Source of the DNA: Hydrangea macrophylla
Lineage: Eukaryota > Streptophyta > Magnoliopsida > Cornales > Hydrangeaceae
Length of the DNA: 64,000 nucleotides
Direction of reading: 5' to 3'
NCBI GenBank assembly: GCA_033977485.1
Contig: CM066992.1
Span: 102,560,140 to 102,624,139, forward strand
In this document: in pieces, positions 19,120 through 31,200 of the stretch
Layout: each line of letters opens with the position of its first letter
Position numbering within the stretch: the first letter of the stretch is position 1
Made by a program: the position numbers and the translations under genes
The notes under the pieces: model-generated
The model's input: the letters and a program-made list of their open reading frames with translations, nothing else
Told to the model about the DNA's origin: nothing
The model's database searches: none

Positions 19120-19818
19120 TAGGGGTGGCAATCGTGTCGTGTTGGGTCATAATCGTGTCGTGTCATAATCGTGCCGTGTCAATAATCGTGTCATTTCTAA
19201 ACGTGTCAAAAACCTAAACCCATACCCGTTTAATGCAATTCACGTGTCACCCATTTAACCCACCAACCCGCGTACTGAACAAGCCGTTTTCTCTTAACCT
19301 TTTTTTTTTTCTTGTATAACATGACATATTTAATAGATTGACTTCATGTAATAAAAAACCAAACATAGAGGGAAAAAAATGAAGAGGCACGATTCCAAGA
19401 ACACAAGTCTTCCCACCTAATGTACCAACTACCAACAAGTCAACGACAGTAAATGATCAATTATTCCAAATTTAAACTAATTCAGTACAATATAACAATA
19501 TCTAACTATTATAAAGGTAGGACTGTAATACTCTTAACTCCACTTTTCCCTCCAAAAAAAATAAAATAATAAAATAAATAAATATTACTTGCTTTTAAAA
19601 AAAATGTATTTCAAAAAAAAAGTATATTTCCAAAAATACCCTCTATAATCGTGTTAAACGGGTTGACCGAATTAAAACATGACCCAACCCGTTTATTAAT
19701 CGTGTTAAACAGGTCGACACGTTTATGACCCATACCCGTATAAGCTAAACCCAAACCCGTTTAATTCGTGTCAGATTCGTGTCGTGTTGCCGTGTCGTGT
19801 CGAAAATTGCCACCTCTA
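19120..19818. mobile_element. hAT-type non-autonomous transposon
   Basis: 699 bp with terminal inverted repeats TAGGGGTGGCAAT and ATTGCCACCTCTA, and a perfect 8-bp target duplication ACAATAGC (19112-19119 and 19819-19826). An 8-bp duplication with TAGGGGTGGCAA ends is typical of the hAT superfamily. The ends carry many short repeats of GTGTCGTGT, CCCGTTTA and GTTAAAC. There is no transposase. The right LTR of E3 lacks this insert. Confidence 0.92.
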
Positions 19819-21065
19819 ACAATAGCTTCACTTCTTAAGGATACATCATTGCTCCGTCCACCGCTTTTAAGAACATATGCACAGTCCACTGCAGTCATGG
19901 ATACCACGTCAGTCCATTCCCAGTTTTTAAGAACATATGCACAGTTCACCACACTACAGGGATATAATGCTTTAAGCAACAGTACATCATTCTATAGCCA
20001 CGACTCAACGACGTCTACCAGTGATCACGTGTAACACCCTGTATTTTATTTTCATTAATAAATAAATACTGCATTTCATTTCCATGAGTATTTGATTTAA
20101 TTTCTCTTTGTAATATATATATCTAGGGTCAAACCATAATTTTCATAAATATGAAAATATTTTTTATGGTTTCAAAATCAATATCTATATTTTTGTACAA
20201 CCCAGAATTTATTCCTACGCTAATATAATTTTCTGTATTTTTATATCAACCGTAATAATACCAGTTTTAATTTCAATCTGCGCCTTATACCGCGTCTTGG
20301 GTGAGGGAGCACGTGAGCTCAACCTCACCGGGCGATATCCGCCTATTGCTTGGAGCCAAATTTTGGGCAATCTATATATGTGTATCAGTGTCTCTCATCT
20401 CTCAATTCTCCCAATTCTCTCTCAATTCTCCCAATCACTCTCTTGATCACTCTCTCAAGATCACGCACACACATACAATATATATATATACTTACACACA
20501 CACATACATAGCTATATATATATATCAAGATCAAGAGAACAGAGGAGAAATTATCAAAACGACGGAATAGACGGCGGAATTCTCGGTCTCAAATTCTCTG
20601 TATAATTAACCTCTGTGAGTATTATAAACTCACTTGCCATGTTTATATACGTGTATTTCAGTATATATAGGTGTGTATATGGGTATATATATATAGATAC
20701 ACCATTGCAGGTTTGAATTGGAGTTTTACAAAACTCAACCAAAATCAATTTCGTGAATTGATTTTGGAAGATCTTAGTCCCAATAGGCTGTGGTTCGAAT
20801 CCTACGCAGTAATTCATCTGTATCGCAACGTACCGTTGATTTAAAGTTTTGACACCCTTACTTTAATCGTAAATATCTAGAAATATAATCCGTAATTGTT
20901 TAAATTGATTGCATATTCGTAATTTACGCGGAAAACTGAAGAGATCCATATATTACATGTATCGTTTGAAACAGAATCTGAAAATGGGTAAAATTTCAGT
21001 TTAAAACCAGAAACAGGGGAAAAACGAGGAAGATGATGAAACTGCAAGAACTCACACGCGCGAGG

Positions 21066-22703
21066 TGACACGAGAATTTTCTTGTGCGCTCTTGTGCAGT
21101 ACCCAAGTGTAGGTAGACGTGCAAGTAATATCTGGTAAGACCAGGTCGATCCCACAGGGAAGGTGTTGACCTATCGAATTAGACTAACCTCTAAAGAAAA
21201 CAAAATAAAATAACTAAGGTTGAATGAAGGTGCGGAACACAAAGTTCCACAAACTAGGATTACTAATGAAAGTAATTAAAATTAACTAAACAATCTAACT
21301 AGCTAATTAAAACAGTACTTAGAATTAAGGAGTTTAACTTTAAAAAAAAAGTGTTGGGATTACACGAATCCACAGTAACCTAGCCATCTACCATGCATTT
21401 GCCTTGAAGCACAAAGGAGTACATTACCTACAGTTTTCCGTATTCCTCAAAAGATAAAGATTCTATGGCCCTTTCATGACCGGGACCATATCATCACAGT
21501 TAAATTGAAATACACAAAAGCGGTTTAATTCAATAGTTAAGACTCGCATCCTCAATGGTGTTAGCATTGAAGATGGTTTGCAAAATGTATTGAAAGAAAA
21601 TGCCTTAGGGCCTTAGTTTTAAAACTGTTTTGACAGACTGAGCATTTATTTGGGACAGAATGATAACAAGTCCTAAAACAAAAAGTCCTGGAATACTGCA
21701 GGGAACATCCTCAAGAATCCGAGAGTTCGATCGATCGACGCGCTTTCGATCGATCGAAGACCTTCATCCCTCAATCGATCGAACTGACTTCGATCGCTTG
21801 ACTGTCTCTGGTTCGATCGATCGAACTAACTTCGATCGATCGAACACAGCGATTATCCTGCTGCATGGCAGAGGCTGGAGATCACTGTTTCATCGTGATC
21901 TCCCAACCTGGGACTACTCAGACATCGTCTGGAGTGTCACAGAATTATTTTTAACGTAAGAAAACATTAATACCCTGTTTGGTTGCGAGTTTTTCATTAA
22001 AAATCTAAAAACAATGGTTTTGACAATATTTAACATGTAATATCACTAGGTAATTGATTAAACTACGACTACTACGTGCAGAGTATGAATGAACAGTATA
22101 TAGATAACCTGGAATAGAAGATATTTGTATAAACTTCAAGAAATCCAATCCACAATATGAGAATTCAATGAAAAACCTACAAAAACCAAACAAACTCTCT
22201 ATCTCTCCTTCTAAACTGTTAAAATGTAAAAGTGGGCGTCCTTATGGACGTGTACAAAACGCATATAAATAGAAAACCTAAGGCACTAGGGTTAAAACCC
22301 GCATTCTGCTGCGCACGCAAATGTTACTGGAAATACCCCGTTCGATCGATCGAACTGCTTTCGATCGATCGAACCCTTGATCTTCAAGCGCTTCGACTCT
22401 CTTCGAGCGATCGAACCTTCGATCGATCGAACCTTCTTAGAGCGATCGAACTTCACTTTTCAGCTTTGACTTCTTTTGTTTGCGTTCCAGCATTCCATTT
22501 ATTCTGATGTTCATCTGTTTAGTCCACACAGCAGTGATCTGCACAAACAACAGCTAAAACAATACAACTTATCATAGATTAATCATATTGTATAAAAATT
22601 AGCCTTGCAATGCAAATTGCGGATAACATGGGAAGTTGTGATAAAAATTAATACAATTCTTTCCTTTAGCGCGGTTGTATTTTACAAAAACCCCCGCTTT
22701 GCA
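21066..22703 (-). repeat. Athila LTR (its 3' LTR)
   Basis: 1,638 bp, equal in length to 33949-35586. It holds two clusters of the palindrome TTCGATCGATCGAA, at about 21726-21846 and 22341-22450, with six perfect copies counted. The internal side is preceded, on the minus strand, by the G-rich TAGTTGGGGGTTG, a likely polypurine tract. Confidence 0.95.
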
Positions 22704-23606
22704 CAACCCCCAACTATTATTGCTAGTCCCTAGCGATAAAGCGAAAATAAAAATAAAATAAAAATTCCTAAACTAATACTACCACGACTAAGAAACAAAG
22801 AAAAACTAAAAACAACCTAAACTAAGATAGAGAGAAAAATCCTAACTCACTTTTGCAGGAATCGCGGTTGCATTTAGCGAATGCAACAAGCCGTTAAACC
22901 CCTAGGTTCCCCCTAGTGGACGAGTGTTGTCTCGTGAGGGTTTGCAGTGAATCTACCCACAAAATTCCAATTTTAAGCTCAAAAAGATTTAGAACAACTT
23001 GTAGAATTTCCCCTTCCATTAAGCTATTAATTCAACTCTACAATAATATAATATCCTCTATCAACCCATGAAAGAGATCCACATGCTCTCCCATATCACC
23101 AAGTAAAATATACAAATGTATTACCATCATGCACCCGTGTGTGTGTGAAATTAACAACCATGCGTCCAACCCTTATTAAGAGTTATCTAGACCATTGTAC
23201 TTTGGAAACTTGCAGTTTTAGCTCAATTCTCACATTGGTCACACTCAAAAAGAACGTCTCTCAGAAACTTGCTTTACAATGATTGCACATCGTATGAAAG
23301 CTTTGATAAGAATGATATTCTAAGTGCTAATGCTTTCATACTGGACTCTATGAAAAACGAACATTTAAGAGTGTATAGTCTCATGAATGGAATACTACTT
23401 ACTAGAGGAGCGAAATACCGTGGAGAACTCAACTCACACTTCCATGTTCAAATCAATTATTGAGAATCTTCAAGACTTTGACTTGCGGCTTTTGTTTAGT
23501 AGGTGGGGGTGTTGTAGAGAAGAGTGTGCTTTTTTAGTATGTGATAGAATTTCTTCTCTTTTTATTATTTATTCTTTTCTCCACCCAATCTCCCATTCAT
23601 TTCATA

Positions 23607-23647
<41 letters not shown>

Positions 23648-24802
23648 TCTTCATTCATCATCATCATTTTTTTTTTTTTTGACCTGGACATCCCCACAAC
23701 AACTTCATTCCATTTCACATACTTTGATGACTCATTCTCAACAAATTTATCAAACGGTTCAATGAGGTCAAGGTATAGATCAAAGATTTGGATTCTTGTG
23801 ATTTTATTGGAAATATTTAATTGAGGTGGGATCAGGGGTGAAACGATTCAATGAATGAGGGTGAGCTATATTAGGTAAAGGAATGGGTAAACGATGGCTT
23901 GAATCATTTTTTCAACTTTCAATTTTTAGCACTTAAGTGTTCATCAAGTTTAATTGGTAAATCCTGAACGTTCTCCTCTAATAGGCAGTCAAAATTTTAA
24001 AGAAAACTGAGACTTAACAACGAATTTACCAAGTATATGCAAGAAAAAACATTCGACAATGTATGAGAATCCCCTCAGAAATGACGATTGGCTCAATTGC
24101 TCACAAAGGGTTATTAGCCTCCACTACTTGTTCTTTTTCGCACAATATTTATTTTAACTCCATTTTCAGATTTTCTACATGGCTGCCAATTAGTGCACAA
24201 AAGTGTTGGGTACATAATAGCTTTACAGATGCAATTCATTTCAACGATACAGAAAAACCGCGTGGATTTAATCCATAAAAAGATAAGAATACTACAAATG
24301 TATCATTGTCTAATTAACAAGCAGGAGAGGTTATTCAGAGTTATTCTATCAATACTATTCAATAAAAATTTTTCAAATTTTAACAGACTGTGTTCTCATT
24401 AAATTTAAAACATATCTAAGTGCAAAACCTGATTATTACGGGTGTATACCTATCTATTGTCTCCTACCCCCAACTGAAAACAACAAAGTCCTCAGAAGTT
24501 GATTTTCAATAAATAAAAGAGATGGGTATCACCTGTATAGAGCAAATTGATGACCTCAAGCGAGCAACCTAGCATAGAAAAGTATAACACAATCTCCAAA
24601 CAGACAGGATCAAAAGATAACAATAATACGAGAAAACCATGATCCAATCAATCGAAACCACTGGAATATGAACAGAATAAAATAAAATACAAGCAGTGAT
24701 AAATACTGTCCATACAATACCAACTAACCAAATAATACACCCAAAAACCACCAACATATACAACCAACCAAAAATACATAAATACCACCTCCCCGACTAA
24801 AA
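22704..24802. other. Athila 3' non-coding region, no gene seen
   Basis: This lies between the env-like ORF and the 3' LTR. It contains a long poly-T near 23609-23643 and scattered AT-rich sequence. Short open frames show no recognisable similarity. Long non-coding tails here are usual for Athila. Confidence 0.6.
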
Positions 24803-26170
24803 CTAATCGACCCCAGATGGCGTATCATCGGCTATATCAGAAGGGATGTCGATAGGAGCAGGCGGCAATACAGTAGTAGTAGGAGTAGTAGATGGCTCGG
24901 AAGCAGTGGTCGAAACCGGATCAGTAGCCTCAGCAGCTGGGGCAGCAGATGATGGATCAGCAGTAGGCGGGCCAGAAGGGGTAGCTGTGGGATGGTGAGC
25001 AGAGTGAACAGCCTGATCAACCCCTATCTGAATCAAAATGGACTCTAGTAGAGTCTGGATCTGATCCATCCGGCCCTCGAGTCTAATCCTGGCCTCTCGC
25101 TCCTCCAATAATAGCTCGCGAACTGTCGGGAGAGGCACAGAAGAAGAAGACTCTCCCTGGGCACGAGACTGCGACCGCTGTCGCAGCTCAAACTGCTGAA
25201 CCGCAGCAACTGGATCATCCTCATCATCCGAATCAAGCTCCTCCACCTCGGTGGGTGTCCCTGAAGCTCCGGCCTCCGTGTCTGTACCACCACGCCTCTT
25301 CTTCCTCCCCCTCACCCTCGCTGTCCCTTTCCCCTTGCGCTTCCTCTTCTAGGCGTCGGAGCGGCGAGCAGCCGCCTCGCTAAATCGGCGGGGAGAAGGG
25401 CGGATATCATCTCCAGGGAGCTCGAGGAACCCGGCATCGGCCATGACCCTCTGAATAGCCCAAGCACCCTTCAGGTGCTTCCTGGACGAGATATAACGGG
25501 TGGGGTGGACCATAAAATCAATATATAGGCGTGGTATACAAACAGGCTGTCCCGTCCCCACAGCATATAAGACTCGCGCATACCAAGCCGCGATCTTCTC
25601 TCGATAGGACGTCACTAGGAGGCAATTGCTGAGGACCAAATGAAGCATGTGGTAGTCATCGGTGAGAAAGTGGTCCTCGATCAAAGCATCGCCATCCCAA
25701 GACGGGACGGTGCCTCCAGTGAGCTCCCTGATAATAGCGGATGGTGGGGTCACTGGTGCATCAGGCCGGTGGGGGCAAACATAATCAGGCACCTCTGGTA
25801 CCCCCAACGCGGCGGAAACGGTCGCGGGACTGATGATGAATGAGCGACTCCGAAAGAAGGCATGGTAGGTGAATGGAGTAAACGGGTCGCTGATCATAGT
25901 CGCACACGCACCTCTGATCCAGGATAGGTTGACCCTCTTGGCCAACGACAGGAGATCGAACCAGTGAGGCATAGCGCGGATCCGTGTGAGGAACCATGGG
26001 CTCTCAGTCCAGATATGCTCAATAGGGCGCTCAATCATAACCATCCGTGTCTGAAAATATCGCTCGAACCAAACCCTATCCTCGTTATTCCGGAACCCGT
26101 GTGCGGGTACCGGGTCTGGTATAGTACGGTCGAGGGGCTTGGACTTATGATAGCCCATCACTGGATTCAT
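24803..26170 (-). pseudogene. Athila env-like third ORF with one internal stop
   Basis: The likely start is the ATG at 26168-26170, just after an acceptor-like TTATTTTCAG, so it would be made from a spliced RNA, as proposed for Athila env-like genes. The first part, to 25349, is about 273 residues and resembles the Athila ORF / putative plant transposon protein family (MISDPFTPFTYHAFFRSR, SAALGVPEVPDY). A single TAG at 25349-25351 interrupts the same frame, which continues with a strongly basic KRKRKGKG stretch, an acidic patch, a short coiled coil and a Pro/Thr/Ser/Ala-rich tail ending at 24803. I see no convincing signal peptide or membrane span. Whether this family is a true envelope is unsettled; the fold-level function is unknown. 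Confidence 0.7.
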
Positions 26171-26178
26171 CTGGCAGT

Positions 26179-26190
26179 CCTGAAAATAAG
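26179..26190 (-). promoter_or_regulatory. Putative splice acceptor for the env-like ORF
   Basis: On the minus strand CTTATTTTCAG/GACTGCCAG is a good plant acceptor, nine bases before the first plausible ATG. Sequence upstream of it is the palindrome array, which reads as protein-like DRSN/RSIE strings but would be removed as intron. Confidence 0.5.
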
Positions 26191-26251
26191 ACCACACAAG
26201 ATACAGATAAGAACAGGAAGAAAAAAAAGAAACAAAACAGACACTGCTGGA

Positions 26252-26376
26252 GTTCGATCGATTGAACTGAGTTCGATCGATCGAACTGGAGTAGACTTCG
26301 ATCGCTTGAACTTTGTTCGATCGATCGAACAACTTCCCTTCGATCGCTCGAAACCAGTTCGAGCGATCGAACACAG
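26252..26376. repeat. Palindrome array in the Athila intron region
   Basis: Six or seven copies of a 14-bp motif: perfect TTCGATCGATCGAA twice, with variants TTCGATCGATTGAA, TTCGATCGCTTGAA, TTCGATCGCTCGAA and TTCGAGCGATCGAA. Spacing is about 6-12 bases between neighbours. The array lies just upstream of the env acceptor. Confidence 0.85.
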
Positions 26377-26712
26377 CGGTGTTCAGCAATCGCAGAAATG
26401 AAAAGAAAACCAAAGTTATGCTTAACAAAAGACGATCCTAAGACCAAGGGGACACCCCCTTGGGATTTTCTAACACAAACAAGAAGGAAAAGGAAACTAC
26501 ACATGAGTGGGGCCTACCTCGGGTAAGAACCTGCAGTGGCGATGGACGGATGATGAGATGAAGATGAGGATGAGTAGAGGGTTGATCAGAGCATCTATTT
26601 GGATGCCAGAAATCAAGAATTGCCCAGTCGCCTTCTCCTCTGTCTTCGAGCGATTGAGAGTGAGAGTGAGGGTAATGAAGAGATGTCCTGAAGACGCCTC
26701 GTTTAAATGCTT

Positions 26713-26841
26713 CGTTCGATCGATCGAAGAATGTTCGATCGATCGAACACAAATCCTTCAATCGATTGAACGTAAACTACAAGCGCTTGAACATTCAGGT
26801 TTCGATCGATCGAACTGGGCTCGATCGATCGAACACAAAAA
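26713..26841. repeat. Second internal palindrome array in Athila
   Basis: Copies include TTCGATCGATCGAA three times, TTCAATCGATTGAA near 26757 and CAAGCGCTTG near 26779. In the last two both arms have changed together, keeping perfect symmetry. TTCAATCGATTGAA contains CAATCGATTG, the motif of the Tekay LTRs. Confidence 0.85.
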
Positions 26842-27169
26842 TTCCAGAATTCAATGGGATATGAACCACATCATCCCCAACTATCAAAAACAAATCTGGA
26901 CATGCAGATAGACTGAAAGAACAGTTGAAGAACAAGCATGTAGGACAGAAATTCATCCCCAGAATAGAAAATTGCAATTTATATAAAAATAAAACTTTAT
27001 AATTGCATCCAAATTGCAACATTATCATCCCCAACTGTGGTTAAAACCTTATTTAACTAAAGAAAACCAAAAATAAAACTAAAACTAAAACCAAAAACAT
27101 TTTGTCAAGGATTACACTCCAGTTGATAAACAAGAATTGAAATTGAACAGAAACAACTGAAATGTAGCA

Positions 27170-28084
27170 CTAGTCTTCGAGTATAAAGATTCCCTCTTCC
27201 ACAATCTCTTCATAATCCGTCGAATCTTCAGACGTGAAGTCCAAACTCGATGATTCCCTTTCCCAGAACAATCGAAAAGCAGCAAGGACATCATCAAACA
27301 AGTCTGGCGTCTCCACAGAATTGAAAGCCCATGCAAGAGGTGATCCGGATGGAGACAAGGATAACGGAGTATGATTGCGCAACGGACCCTCCTCTTGTGG
27401 CGGAGTGAGTGGGGGCCTTATGTAGGGCCCAAGACCATGAATCAGTTGATGTGGAAGGAATACCGGGATGCCATTTAGGAACATAGTGACAATCCTGGAC
27501 AAAAGACAACAAACAACAGAACACAAGAAACACAAGTTAACACAAAAAGAAAAACAAAGAATAGAAACAATAATACAAAGAAATGTGACAAGCTCCAACC
27601 TCACTATTGGCATTGGTTCCCAAAGTGCACTGGCTGGTAAGGGGCATTGGAGCCTGAATAGCAAGTAGCTCAGGTGCACGTAGCGGTATGGGACCAACTC
27701 AAACACGAGGAAATCGTCCACAAAAACAAAGACGACATTGTGGCGTTCTGGGACGACATCCTGAAGGACATGATCCTCCCATGGCTCCCACATATCGTCA
27801 TTCTCCCACTACGCCATGAGTGCGTCATCCACCATGCGTCCCATGTACAGGTCATCATCCTCCTCCACATCATCATCATCCTGAAATCCCATATTTTCGT
27901 ATGGGTTGATATCCAGGAGGGCTGGTGGATATGGAATGTACCCTTGAGCAGCATCGATAAGAGAATGAGCTTCAGGGTCCTGATGAAGCAAGGGGCAGGG
28001 TATGAGTTCACCCTCAATCCAGGTGCCACAGCGACATTCTGAATCAGCCCAAGAACCGACAGAGTGAACATCATCACCTCGCAT
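27170..28084 (-). pseudogene. Athila spacer ORF, acidic, one stop and a likely intron
   Basis: This ORF lies between pol and the env-like gene. It opens after an acceptor-like TCTGTTGCAG at about 28097. A TAG at 27809-27811 interrupts one continuous frame. A typical plant intron, GTTGGAGC...TTTTGTCCAG (27495-27599, 105 bp), lies inside and is a multiple of three, so unspliced RNA also reads through it. The hydrophobic stretch encoded there would be an artefact. The ends are rich in Asp and Glu (QDDDDVEEDDDL near the N-terminus, EDSTDYEEIVEEG near the C-terminus). I do not recognise the family. It may be an exon pair of the env-like transcript. Confidence 0.5.
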
Positions 28085-28247
28085 CTACGCACCTGCAACA
28101 GAGTGGTTTAAGGAATAATGGATTATAACTAAATCACAAACACGAAATAAAGAACGAAAACCAAAAAGAAACAAAAGAGAGAGAAACTAAAATGCAAGGA
28201 AAGAAAAGGAATACAACAACAATGTGGAATTCCACTTCGGATTTTTT

Positions 28248-31200
28248 TTAAGCGTGAGAATAGCTGGGCTCATCCAGCTGGATGTGCTCAACTTCAGAGT
28301 GGAAGTTCTCCAAGAACGGCTTCAATCTTTGGCCATTGACCTTGAAACAATCATCGTTCTTGGGATTAACAATCTCGACCGCCCCATGTGGAAAAACAGT
28401 TTTTACGATGAACGGGCCTGTCCAACGGGAATGGAGTTTTCCTGGGAAAAGGTGGAGGCGAGAGTCATACAACAATACTTTCTGCCCCGGCTCAAATGAT
28501 TTACGAAAAATCGTACGATCGTGTCGAGCCTTCAACTTTTCCTTATGTAACTTTGCAGAGTCATACGCATCTCGTCGTATTTCCTCTAGCTCTGCAAGTT
28601 GAAGCTTGCGTAGCTGACCTCCCTCTTGAATATCAAAGTTCAATGAGCGTGTCGCCCAATAAGCTTTATGTTCAATTTCAACAGGAAGGTGGCAAGCTTT
28701 CCCGTAAACTAGTCTATACGGGGACATACCAAGATTCGTCTTATAGGCAGTACGGTATGCCCATAACGCGTCGGTCAATTTGTATGCCCAGTCTTTTCAA
28801 TTGGAACTAACTGTCTTCTCGAGAATATGCTTGATTTCTCGGTTAGCCAATTCTGCTTGCCCATTGGACTGTGGATGATAGGCAAGAGCGATTTTATGAT
28901 GAACTTCGTATTTCTTTAGAAGTGACTCCAAAGGCCTATTGCAGAAATGCTTTCCTTGGTCACTGAGTAAAGCTTTCGGAGTACCAAAACGAGACAAAAT
29001 ATGCTCTCTTAGAAATGACATGACCGTTCTGTGGTCATTTCGTCTCGTTGGTATCGCTTCTACCCATTTGGATACATACTCGACAGCAAGGAGTATGTAC
29101 TCACAGTTGTTAGACTTGGGAAATGGGCCCATAAAATCTATGCTCCAACAATCAAATATCTCAATTGTGATGATAGGGGTTAAAGGCATAGAATTCCTTT
29201 TAGAAATGGTTCCAAGCTTTTGACAGCGTTGGCATGTCTTGCAAAAGGAATAAGCATCTTTGAAGACTGTAGGCCAGTAAAACCCGCTCTGTAAGACTTT
29301 TTGTGCGGTCTTTTGTGACGCGAAGTGGCCACCGCATGCCTCAGAATGGCATAACGCTAATATGACGGTTATATCCTCGTTGGGGACGCAACGCCTGATG
29401 ACCTGATCAGCACAGTACTTGAAAAGGTATGGGTCATCAAAGAAGAAGTGACGCGCGAACGAGAGGAACCGTTTCCTATCCTGGTTCGACCACTGAGTTG
29501 GTGTTTCACCCGTGACGAGGTAGTTTACAACATCAGCATACCAAGGCAGACTACTTACTGCCAGTAGCTGTTCATCTGGGAACTCATCTTTAATGGATTG
29601 GGATTCAGTATTGTCAACAAAAGTCAACCGGGACAAATGATCCGCAACCACATTCTCTACTCCTTTCTTGTCCTTGATAGTTAGATCAAACTCTTGGAGT
29701 AAGAGTATCCAGCGAATAAGCCGTTGTTTAGCGTCTTTCTTTGACAAAAGATACTTGAGGGCCGAATGATCTGTAAAACAGACGATTGGCGACCCTATCA
29801 GGTAAGACCTAAACTTGTCCAGAGCGAATACTACAGCCAGCAGCTCCTTCTCGGTGGTAGTGTAATTCATTTGAGCGTCATTCAAGGTTCGGCTGGCGTA
29901 GTATATCACATGTGGCTTATTGTCCTTTCTCTGGCCTAGGACTGCGCCAATGGCGTAATCACTAGCATCGCACATTAATTCAAAAGGCAAACTCCAGTCG
30001 GGTGCCTGTATTATAGGTGCGGAGGTGAGGTGATCTTTTAGATCCTCAAAGGACTTTTGGCAACTCTCTGACCACTCGAAAGGTGCATCTTTGACAAGAA
30101 GTTGACAAAGGGGTCGAGAGATTGCACTGAAATTCTGGATAAATCGACGATAAAAACCTGCGTGCCCCAGGAATGAACGAATGTCTCGCACTGTACGGGG
30201 GACAGGTAGATTTGAGATTATGTCGATCTTAGCCTTATCCACTTGGATTCCTTCATCGGATATTATGTGGCCTAGAACTATACCCTTGGTCACCATAAAG
30301 TGACACTTCTCCCAATTCAAGACTAGGTGTTTGTCTTCACACCTCATTAAAACCTGCTCGAGATTGCTAAGGCAATCTTCGAAGCTATGGCCGAATACTG
30401 AAAAATCATCCATGAAAACTTCAAGGATGTTTTCGACCATGTCACTGAATATACTCAGCATGCACCGCTGAAAGGTAGCCGGTGCATTGCATAGGCCAAA
30501 CGGCATTCGTCGGTAGGCAAAAGTACTGAATGGACACGTGAATGTGGTTTTCTCCTGATCTTCAGGAGCAATCTCAATTTGATTATATCCACTGTATCCA
30601 TCCAGGAAGCAGTAATACTTGTGACCCGCCACGCGTTCTAGCATTTGATCCATAAATGGAAAAGGAAAATGGTCCTTTCGGGTCACAGTATTTAACTTCC
30701 TGTAGTCAATGCACATCCTCCATCCAGTGGGGACACGTGTCGGTACTAATTCACCCTCTTTATTTGGGATGACCGTTATGCCTGCTTTCTTTGGAACTAC
30801 TTGGGTAGGACTAACCCAAGGACTATCAGATATAGGATATATCATCCCAACATCAAGTAGTTTAAGCACTTCCTTTTTAACTACTTCTTGCATGTTGGGG
30901 TTCAGACGCCTTTGCATTTGCCTTGAGGGTTTAGCGTCTTCCTCCAGATATATCTTATGCGTGCATATGGATGGGCTTATGCCTTTGAGGTCAGCAATTG
31001 TCCATCCCATAGCATCCTTATGCTTGGTAAGCATTTCCACTAGCTTACTTTCCTGTTCATGAGTTAAAACAGATGAAATGATCACAGGATAAGTTTTTCC
31101 AGTCCCTAGGAATGCGTATTTTAGCTCTTTGGGGAGCTCCTTCAATTCTAATTCCGGGAACTGGAAACTAGAGGGCATTACCAACTTGGTTTTCGGAGGC

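Noticed and set aside
26179..26428. Open frame giving repeated DRSN and RSIE-type protein strings upstream of the env-like ORF
   Set aside because: It is the direct translation of the TTCGATCGATCGAA array, which also appears in the non-coding LTRs and lies before a splice acceptor.
27294..27533. Other-frame ORFs overlapping the Athila spacer gene
   Set aside because: The frame chosen has continuous acidic composition and matching splice sites; the others do not.
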